From NCBI GenBank assembly GCA_031267115.1, contig JAIRZS010000110.1:1-5769 (forward strand): a stretch of DNA of 5,769 nucleotides, read 5' to 3'. Source of the stretch: Treponema sp. (lineage in GTDB: Bacteria; Spirochaetota; Spirochaetia; Treponematales; Breznakiellaceae). The stretch's first letter is position 1, and every line of letters begins with the position of its first letter. Of this stretch, positions 1-4,663 are shown piece after piece. The notes beneath the pieces are model-generated. The model was not told where the DNA came from. It ran no database searches and saw only the letters and a program-made list of their open reading frames with translations. Made by a program: the position numbers and the translations under genes.

Positions 1-1107
1 CCGGGGCCGTCCATGCTGCCGCTGCCGGTGCTTGAACGGGCGGCTGCCGAGATGACGGACGCCAATGGTTCGGGGCAGTCGGTGATGGAGATGAGCCACC
101 GTTCCGGGGAATTTAAGGCTATTATCGAAAAGACGGAAGCCCTTCTGCGGGAGCTTATGGGTATCCCGGCGAATTACCGGGTGCTTTTTTTGCAGGGTGG
201 CGCGTCGCTCCAGTTTTCCATGATACCGCTCAACCTGGGCGGTACGGAACCGGGTATCCCTGAACGGGGCGGGGGCGGGTCCGGAAAACAGGCCGTTTAT
301 ATTGATACCGGCGTCTGGGCAAAGAAAGCGGCGGACGAGGGCGCGAAATACCTGGAGGCGCTGGTTCCGGCAAGTTCCAAGGACAGGGCCTATTCTTACA
401 TTCCCGAAGCGCCGGTTCCGGACCCTGGCTGCGCTTACTACCATATTACGCTGAACAATACTATCGTAGGGACCAGGTGGACGGCGCTGCCGGAGACAGG
501 GGCGGTCCCGCTGGCGGCGGATATTTCAAGCTGCGCCCTCTCCGAAGCGCTGGACGTTTCCCGTTTCGGCCTGCTCTACGCCGGTGCGCAGAAAAACCTT
601 GGGCCGGCGGGCGTCACGGTGGTGATAATCAGAGAGGACCTGATAGGGCGCGCCCCTCCCCGGACCCCGGCCCTGCTCCGCTACGACATTCACGCGGACG
701 AGGGTTCCATGTACAACACGCCTCCCTGTTACGGCATTTATATTATCGGGCTGGTGCTGGAATGGATCAAAAAAACAGGCGGGGTGGAGGCTATGGAAAA
801 GCGCAACCGGGAAAAGGCGGATATACTTTACTCGTGCCTGGACGAATCCCCCCTGTTCCGTTCCCCGGTGGAAAGGGCATTTCGCAGCATGATGAACGTG
901 CCTTTTGTGCCTGTGGAAAAAGACGGGGCAAGGCGCAAAGAGATCGAGGCGCGTTTTGTCCGGGAGGCCGCCGCCGCGGGGCTTGTGAACCTGGCGGGCC
1001 ACCGGCTGGTGGGCGGTATGCGGGCCAGCATTTACAACGCCATGCCTGTCGAGGGGGTGCGGGAACTGGCTGGTTTTATAAAACGTTTTGAGGCGGATTA
1101 TGTTTAG
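1..1107 (+). CDS. serC: Phosphoserine aminotransferase (5'-truncated by window edge)
   Basis: This PLP enzyme of the class V aminotransferase fold transfers an amino group from glutamate to 3-phosphohydroxypyruvate, giving phosphoserine in cytosolic serine synthesis. The family also serves the 4-phosphoerythronate branch of PLP synthesis in some bacteria. The frame is open from base 1 and reads PGPSMLPLPVLE, matching the SAGPAMLPxxVL start region of SerC. The ATG at 13 is therefore internal, and about ten or fewer residues lie outside the window. Counting from that Met, visible motifs are SVMEMSHRS (23-31), FLQGGASLQF (59-68), ADISS (169-173), the PLP-binding Lys194 in AGAQKNLGPAG, and YNTPP (234-238). 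A Gly-rich stretch at about 76-92 seems longer than in the E. coli or Bacillus enzymes. The stop overlaps the serA start by 8 bases, so the two are likely translationally coupled. Identity is very secure. Confidence 0.96.
   Translation, partial: PGPSMLPLPVLERAAAEMTDANGSGQSVMEMSHRSGEFKAIIEKTEALLRELMGIPANYRVLFLQGGASLQFSMIPLNLGGTEPGIPERGGGGSGKQAVYIDTGVWAKKAADEGAKYLEALVPASSKDRAYSYIPEAPVPDPGCAYYHITLNNTIVGTRWTALPETGAVPLAADISSCALSEALDVSRFGLLYAGAQKNLGPAGVTVVIIREDLIGRAPPRTPALLRYDIHADEGSMYNTPPCYGIYIIGLVLEWIKKTGGVEAMEKRNREKADILYSCLDESPLFRSPVERAFRSMMNVPFVPVEKDGARRKEIEARFVREAAAAGLVNLAGHRLVGGMRASIYNAMPVEGVRELAGFIKRFEADYV
1090..1096 (+). promoter_or_regulatory. Ribosome binding site of serA, inside serC
   Basis: The sequence GAGGCGG lies in the last codons of serC, with 6 bases between GAGG and the ATG at 1100. 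It decides the serA start. The in-frame TTG at 1088 lies on top of it and would have no site of its own, and the ATG at 1118 has no purine-rich tract at the right distance. Confidence 0.65.
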
Positions 1108-2278
1108 AATACGGACGATGAACAAAATAAGCGCCCAGGGGCTGGACCTTTTCCCCCGGGACAGGTACGAGGTCGCAAGCGATCTTCCCCACCCGGACGC
1201 GATTCTGGCCCGCAGCGCCGACATGCACGGGATCGAAATTCCCGACACGGTCAAGGCCATAGCGCGGGCGGGCGCGGGGTACAACAACATCCCCGTCGGC
1301 CTGTGCAGCGACCGGGGCATCGTAGTGTTTAACACCCCCGGCGGCAACGCCAACGCGGTGAAAGAACTGGTTATCGCGGCGCTGCTCCTCTCTTCCCGGA
1401 ATGTGTTCGGCGGTGTTTCCTGGGCCGCCTCTGTCGCGGGCAGGGCCGACGAAGTGCCGGACCTTGTGGAAAAAGAAAAATCCCGCTTCGAGGGGCCGGA
1501 AATACGGGGCAAGACGCTGGGTGTAGTCGGCCTCGGCGCGATAGGCGTAATGGTCGCCAACGACGCGGTCGCCCTGGGAATGGACGTTACCGGCTACGAT
1601 CCCTATATCTCGGTGGACGCCGCCTGGAATCTTTCCCGCATGGTCGGGCGGGCGGATACCCTGGAAAGCCTGCTTGCCAAATCCGATTATGTGACCATCC
1701 ACATCCCCCTGGGCGATGCGACAAAGGGCTTTTTTAACGCGGAAAAATTCCGGCTTATGAAGAAAAGCGCCCGGATAATCAACCTGGCCAGGGGCGGCCT
1801 GGTAAACGAAGCGGACATTATCGCCGCGCTGGAATCGGAGAGGCTTGCCATGTATATCACGGACTTTCCCACGGCGGAATTACTGGCCTGCAAAAAGGCC
1901 GTCTGTATCCCGCATCTGGGCGCTTCCACGCCTGAGGCGGAGGATAACTGCGCCGCTATGGCGGTAAGGCAGCTTGTGGATTTCCTGGAATCCGGGACAA
2001 TAAAGAATTCGGTGAATTTCCCCCGCTGCCACCTGGAGCAGCGCGCCCCGTTCCGGCTCCTTGTGGCAAACCGGAACATACCCAACATGGTCGGGCAGAT
2101 CACCACTATTCTGGCCGGGGAGGGAATCAATATCATGGACCTTATCAACCACCACCGGGACGACTACGCGTACAATATCATCGACACGGAGCAGGCAATT
2201 CCGCCGGATATTCTGGAGCGCATTATCGCGGTAGACGGCATCATCCGGGTCAGGGCCATACAGGGGGCCGCCTCATGA
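1100..2278 (+). CDS. serA: D-3-phosphoglycerate dehydrogenase with C-terminal ACT domain
   Basis: This enzyme oxidises 3-phosphoglycerate to 3-phosphohydroxypyruvate with NAD, the first step of serine synthesis; its product is the substrate of the SerC encoded just upstream. I chose the ATG at 1100 (392 residues) for its ribosome site and because MFRIRTMNKIS resembles the usual N-terminus of short SerA proteins. Domains: substrate-binding lobe about 1-90 and 280-305, Rossmann lobe about 91-279 with GLGAIG at 144-149 and Asp167 after beta2, which favours NAD over NADP. Catalytic residues are Arg231 (NLARGG), probable Glu260, and His272 (PHLGAS). An ACT domain at about 317-390 (RNIPNMVGQITTILAGEGIN) suggests serine feedback, as known for SerA, though the sequence cannot prove it. 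There is no intervening ASB domain, so this is the short architecture. Its stop overlaps the next gene by ATGA. Confidence 0.95.
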   Translation: MFRIRTMNKISAQGLDLFPRDRYEVASDLPHPDAILARSADMHGIEIPDTVKAIARAGAGYNNIPVGLCSDRGIVVFNTPGGNANAVKELVIAALLLSSRNVFGGVSWAASVAGRADEVPDLVEKEKSRFEGPEIRGKTLGVVGLGAIGVMVANDAVALGMDVTGYDPYISVDAAWNLSRMVGRADTLESLLAKSDYVTIHIPLGDATKGFFNAEKFRLMKKSARIINLARGGLVNEADIIAALESERLAMYITDFPTAELLACKKAVCIPHLGASTPEAEDNCAAMAVRQLVDFLESGTIKNSVNFPRCHLEQRAPFRLLVANRNIPNMVGQITTILAGEGINIMDLINHHRDDYAYNIIDTEQAIPPDILERIIAVDGIIRVRAIQGAAS

Positions 2279-2568
2279 AAGTAACCCGCAAACTGCTCCT
2301 GGGCGTACTCGCCGGCCTGGGCGTCTTTATCATCGCCTACACCCTTTTCCGGCAGTTCACCGGGATCGGCTTCAGCGAAGATTTCGAAAAGCGGATGTTC
2401 GACATCGTCATGTTTGCCGCCCTGGGCATCTTCATGTACAACCGCAAGCTCGCCTCCGACGAAAAAAAGGCGCGGGACGCCGCGGAACTGGCAAAAAACG
2501 CGAAAGAAGCGGAGGACGCGGAAACCGGCGAAGACGATTCGGGCGACGACTCCGCGGACCGGGAATAG
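2275..2568 (+). CDS. Small two-helix membrane protein of unknown function
   Basis: I do not recognise a family for this 97-residue protein. It has a basic N-terminus (Lys2, Arg5, Lys6), a hydrophobic helix at about 7-24, a short polar loop (25-41), a second hydrophobic helix at about 42-55, then NRK and a long charged tail (57-97). The tail is Ala, Lys and Glu-rich with helical or coiled-coil character to about 83 and ends in an Asp/Glu/Ser-rich acidic stretch. By the positive-inside rule both ends would be cytoplasmic. The start is well set: AGGGGG at 2262-2267 lies 7 bases before the ATG, which overlaps the serA stop as ATGA. The coupling makes it a real gene and puts its output in step with serA. 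It is not the missing phosphatase SerB. A link to serine metabolism is only positional. Confidence 0.8.
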   Translation: MKVTRKLLLGVLAGLGVFIIAYTLFRQFTGIGFSEDFEKRMFDIVMFAALGIFMYNRKLASDEKKARDAAELAKNAKEAEDAETGEDDSGDDSADRE

Positions 2569-2603
2569 CCTTTCTTCATATTCCTATTCTGAATTTGGGC
2601 GCA

Positions 2604-2709
2604 TCCCCGCCGCTGCGCGGCGGGGACCGGGCTTTGCGGGGCTGCGCGCTTCCGCGCTCCGGCCCCGGCGCTCCGCGCCGGGTCTGCGCGGCCCCTCCGG
2701 GCCCGCGCA
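2604..2709. repeat. Cluster of four GC-rich hairpins between convergent genes
   Basis: Four inverted repeats follow one another. The first (2604-2626) has a perfect 10-bp stem and a TGC loop. The second has an outer stem 2638-2642/2662-2666 and an inner stem 2644-2648/2653-2657 with loop CTTC. The third (2664-2682) has a perfect 8-bp stem and a TCC loop. The fourth (2685-2709) has a 7-bp stem, one mismatch, 3 more pairs and a TCC loop. None is followed by a T-run, so they are not classical intrinsic terminators. Their place between the ends of two convergent genes, 3 bases from the dus stop, fits a barrier to read-through or protection of 3' ends. They may be REP-like repeats dispersed in this genome, which one window cannot show. 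Confidence 0.7.
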
Positions 2710-2712
2710 CCC

Positions 2713-3720
2713 CTACAATCCCTTGCGCGGGAAGACCCCGGCCCTGATCTCCTCCGGGTTTTCGCGGAAATAGGCTTTCCATACCTGTTCTACCCCGGCA
2801 AGGGTCTGTCCCCGGTTCAGGGCCGTTTTAAGGTAATGGGCCCATTTTAAATTATCGCAAAAATAGCCGAAAAATCGTCTCGCCCGGCTGATATGGAACT
2901 CAGGGGGCTGGTACCGCGCCAGAAGTTCCAGGAATTTCAGCCCCGTTTCTTCAATATTAGGATTGGGGGTATCAGGAGCCGGATTAGGGGCCGCCTGCCC
3001 TGTTTCCGCCCGCCTTTCAATAGACCGGGCTTCCGCGAAAATCCAGGGCATACGGACGGCGGCCCTGCCCGCCATTACGGCGTCGCAGGTCCCGGACCCG
3101 GAGCGGGCGGCCAGTTCCCCGGCACTGGAAATATCCCCGTTCCCGGCCACGGGGATGGAAAGCCCTTCCCGGAGGCGGGCCACATATTCCCAGCGGGCGC
3201 GCCGCCGGAATTTTTCCCGGGCCGTGCGGGGGTGCAGGGTAATGCGTTCCACCCCCTCGTCCGCCAGGCGGCGGCAGAAGTCCAGCAGGTAGTCAAAATT
3301 GTCCCCCGGCCCGGTGCGGAGTTTTACGCTGAGGCGGCGCTTGGTCCGGGAACGGACCAGGCGGGCAAGCTCCCCCGCCCGGTCAATGTCCGCCATCCAG
3401 CGGACGCCGGCGCCTGTCCGGGTAATGGCCGGGGCGGAGCAGCCCATATTAAGGTCGATTCCGGCGCAAGGGAGCCTGTCCAGGAACGCGGCTGCCCCGG
3501 CAAGCTGGGCGGCGTCGCTCCCCAAAAGCTGGAACACCACCCGTTCGGGGCAGGGGGCGGTATCCAGGTAGAAAGCCTCAAACCGGCCCCCGCTGATCAG
3601 GGCGCCCGAGCTTATCATCTCGGTAAAATATTCGTCGCAGCCCCCAAAACCCTCGATCAGCTCGCGGAGGGGGCGGTGGCTCAATTCCGCCATAGGCGCA
3701 AGTAAAAAAGGAACTGCCAT
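2713..3720 (-). CDS. dus: tRNA-dihydrouridine synthase (Dus family)
   Basis: This FMN enzyme reduces uridines in tRNA (D-loop or variable-loop positions) to dihydrouridine using NADPH. The 335-residue protein has a TIM barrel at about 1-240 and a helical tRNA-binding domain at about 257-325. Visible motifs are LAPMAELSHRPLREL (7-21), FQLLGSD (63-69), DLNMGC with the catalytic acid Cys94, SVKLRTG with Lys133, LHPRTA with His163, AGNGDI (192-197) and MAGRAAVRMPW (216-226), which holds FMN phosphate contacts. The residues after the Cys are SAPAIT, where most Dus proteins have a Pro right after it. A Pro/Asn/Ala-rich linker at 242-256 joins the domains. The ATG at 3720 is the only start giving the full LAPM strand, yet it lacks a Shine-Dalgarno sequence. 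Which Dus subtype it is, and so which uridine it modifies, I cannot tell. Confidence 0.92.
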   Translation of the reverse strand: MAVPFLLAPMAELSHRPLRELIEGFGGCDEYFTEMISSGALISGGRFEAFYLDTAPCPERVVFQLLGSDAAQLAGAAAFLDRLPCAGIDLNMGCSAPAITRTGAGVRWMADIDRAGELARLVRSRTKRRLSVKLRTGPGDNFDYLLDFCRRLADEGVERITLHPRTAREKFRRRARWEYVARLREGLSIPVAGNGDISSAGELAARSGSGTCDAVMAGRAAVRMPWIFAEARSIERRAETGQAAPNPAPDTPNPNIEETGLKFLELLARYQPPEFHISRARRFFGYFCDNLKWAHYLKTALNRGQTLAGVEQVWKAYFRENPEEIRAGVFPRKGL

Positions 3721-3725
3721 AGCGT

Positions 3726-3753
3726 ATTATATTATACATAACTATTTAGTCTA
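3726..3753 (-). promoter_or_regulatory. Predicted sigma70-type promoter of dus, possibly leaderless
   Basis: Read on the - strand, TAGACT (3753-3748, 4 of 6 matches to TTGACA) is followed after 16 bases by a perfect TATAAT (3731-3726). A start site about 7 bases further would fall at or next to base 3720, the A of the dus ATG. A second TATAAT overlaps at 3736-3731 but has no -35 at good spacing; it would leave a leader of only a few bases. Confidence 0.55.
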
Positions 3754-3783
3754 TCATTTGCCAATAAATGCTCAGTGGGGGTA

Positions 3784-3811
3784 GCTCGAAAAAAACTACG
3801 TTTTTTCGAGC
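3784..3811. terminator. Terminator-shaped A/T hairpin, first unit
   Basis: An 11-bp perfect stem with a 6-base loop at 3795-3800. One arm ends in six As and the other begins with six Ts, so the U-tract lies within the stem rather than after it. The shape recalls a bidirectional terminator, but no gene ends here, so the function is doubtful. Confidence 0.35.
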
Positions 3812-3849
3812 GGAGGGGGTCCAAACCCCCTCGTTCAACCGGATACTGT

Positions 3850-3872
3850 AAAAAGTCTTGACAAGACTTTTT
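3850..3872. terminator. Terminator-shaped A/T hairpin, second unit
   Basis: A perfect 10-bp stem AAAAAGTCTT / AAGACTTTTT with a GAC loop. It ends in five Ts on either strand, resembling a weak bidirectional intrinsic terminator. As with its partner at 3784-3811, it lies between divergent genes, where no terminator is expected. Confidence 0.4.
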
Positions 3873-3902
3873 GCGGAGTGGGGGCTTTAGCCCCCCGACT
3901 GA

Positions 3903-4032
3903 ATAGCTGCTATTTCCCTGCTTACGGGAGGCCGCGGAACGGCGGCCTTTCCCCGGAAAGACCGGGATCGCACCCAAAAAACTGCCAAAACACTGGTAAA
4001 ATGGCGGTAAATGCGTTAGAATAGAAGCGGAG
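3903..4032. other. Non-coding stretch with GC hairpins and GGTAAA direct repeats
   Basis: No credible gene lies between the compound repeat and the promoter region of the cheY-like gene. A 7-bp stem AGGCCGC/GCGGCCT (3929-3935/3942-3948, loop of 6) is followed by a 5-bp stem CCCGG/CCGGG (3952-3956/3962-3966). The first is followed by only TT and is too weak to call a terminator. Further on, GGTAAA occurs at 3995-4000 and 4006-4011, exactly 11 bases apart on the same strand. Composition changes from GC-rich to AT-rich near 3970. I see no tRNA or known riboswitch fold. Confidence 0.4.
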
Positions 4033-4048
4033 TTGTAAAAATTTACAA
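4033..4048. promoter_or_regulatory. Perfect 16-bp palindrome, possible operator
   Basis: TTGTAAA, a central AA, then TTTACAA: two perfect 7-base arms. It ends 16 bases before the -35 box of the cheY-like gene, a position typical of an activator site or UP-like element. The two-fold symmetry fits a dimeric regulator. Which protein would bind is unknown. Confidence 0.45.
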
Positions 4049-4064
4049 AAAGAATCCAGGTATC

Positions 4065-4093
4065 TTGACTTGAATCGGTCTAAGCCGTAGAGT
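4065..4093 (+). promoter_or_regulatory. Predicted sigma70-type promoter of the cheY-like gene
   Basis: TTGACT (4065-4070, 5 of 6) and TAGAGT (4088-4093, 4 of 6) are separated by 17 bases. The start site would be near 4100, giving a leader of about 19 bases that carries GAGGAG (4104-4109), 9 bases before the ATG at 4119. Confidence 0.6.
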
Positions 4094-4118
4094 ATAAGGA
4101 GAAGAGGAGCGTAACCGC

Positions 4119-4556
4119 ATGATTGCAAAGAGTGATTTACCCAGCATCAACGAAAAACAGCCGGAGGGTTTGAAGGATGATGGGACCCCCTACCGGGTTC
4201 TGGTAGTTGATGATTCCATGTTTATCGCTAAACAATTAGGGCAAATTTTTACATCCGAAGGGTTTGAGCTTGCCGATACTGCCGGAGACGGCGCTCAGGG
4301 TTTGGAAAAATACAAGGCATTGCACCCCAATGTCGATTTAGTAACCATGGATATTACCATGCCTGTAATGGACGGGGTTTCGGCGCTGGAAAAGATTTTG
4401 GAATTCGATAAAGAAGCTAGGGTAATCATGGTCAGCGCCCTGGGGAAAGAGGATGTTGTTAAAAAGTGCCTTCTTATGGGCGCGAAAAGCTACATTGTAA
4501 AGCCCCTTGACCGTAAAAAAGTACTTGAACGGGTTGTTTCCGTACTAAAACGATAA
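4119..4556 (+). CDS. cheY: CheY-type single-domain response regulator with N-terminal extension
   Basis: This is a 145-residue stand-alone receiver domain. Phosphorylated at an Asp by a histidine kinase such as CheA, such proteins act by binding partners, classically the flagellar switch. Visible: the acidic pair Asp31-Asp32 in VLVVDDS, phosphoacceptor Asp78 in MDITMPVMDG, the switch Ser106 in MVSALG, and Lys128 in VKPL. All the catalytic positions are intact and there is no output domain. About 24 residues, ending in DGTPYRV, precede the first strand; plain CheY proteins lack this, but I recall a similar extension in Treponema CheY. The ATG at 4119 is supported by GAGGAG 9 bases before it, and the gene ends with tandem TAA stops. 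It has its own promoter and no che neighbours in view. Codon use is AT-richer than in the flanking genes. The receiver is certain; a chemotaxis role is likely but not proven. Confidence 0.88.
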   Translation: MIAKSDLPSINEKQPEGLKDDGTPYRVLVVDDSMFIAKQLGQIFTSEGFELADTAGDGAQGLEKYKALHPNVDLVTMDITMPVMDGVSALEKILEFDKEARVIMVSALGKEDVVKKCLLMGAKSYIVKPLDRKKVLERVVSVLKR

Positions 4557-4663
4557 TAACAAGCCTTTGTGAGAAAAATTCCCCAAACCATGGAAAAAGA
4601 ACCGCCCTGTTGTAGATTGACGGCGGGTATTAGATTCCTCTCGGATGACGGGTGTTTAAAATT
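4557..4663. other. Gap between the cheY-like gene and the flavodiiron gene
   Basis: These 107 bases hold no gene and no convincing terminator. A weak inverted repeat CCGCC/GGCGG (4602-4606/4622-4626) has a 15-base loop and no T-run. TTGACG at 4617-4622 looks like a -35 box, but no -10 lies at 16-18 bases. Whether the flavodiiron gene is read from its own promoter or from the cheY-like promoter cannot be settled here. Confidence 0.4.

Larger units (their letters stand above)
3772..3902. repeat. Compound palindromic repeat element, MITE-like or nested REP-like
   Basis: The element is bounded by TCAGTGGGGG (3772-3781) and its near inverse CCCCC-G-ACTGA (3892-3902), which has one extra base. Inside are four hairpins in two tandem units. 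Unit one is an 11-bp stem 3784-3794/3801-3811 of the form GCTCGAAAAAA, then a 7-bp stem 3813-3819/3826-3832 (GAGGGGG). Unit two is a 10-bp stem 3850-3859/3863-3872 (AAAAAGTCTT), then a 6-bp stem 3880-3885/3890-3895 (GGGGGC). In both units the A/T stem is followed directly by GCGGAG, at 3810-3815 and 3873-3878, 63 bases apart. No credible reading frame or clear target-site duplication is visible. It lies upstream of two divergent genes, an odd place for terminator-shaped stems. It might be a short non-autonomous mobile repeat. Confidence 0.65.

Noticed and set aside
526..1560. Long open frame of 344 codons on the - strand across serC and serA
   Set aside because: It lies antisense to two clearly identified genes, has no recognisable motif, and is the kind of open frame that GC-rich codon bias creates on the opposite strand.
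2414..2773. Open frame through the GC hairpin cluster
   Set aside because: It starts inside the small membrane protein gene in another frame and reads Pro/Arg/Gly-rich sequence out of the hairpins.
2893..3705. Open frame of 270 codons on the + strand opposite dus
   Set aside because: It is Pro/Gly/Arg-rich with no family features and fully overlaps the well-supported dus gene.
3772..3902. CRISPR array
   Set aside because: There are only two related units, they are palindromic throughout, and there are no unique spacers of constant length or cas genes.
3929..3950. Hairpin considered as an intrinsic terminator
   Set aside because: The stem is followed by only TT before a run of Cs, and no gene on the + strand ends upstream of it.
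3732..3977. Small - strand open frame of 81 codons over the compound repeat
   Set aside because: Its translation is made from the hairpin repeats themselves and runs into the dus promoter; nothing suggests selection on protein.
3906..4118. Riboswitch or tRNA in the long upstream region
   Set aside because: No cloverleaf, no CCA end and no recognised aptamer core could be found by eye, and the predicted cheY transcript starts near 4100, leaving almost no leader.
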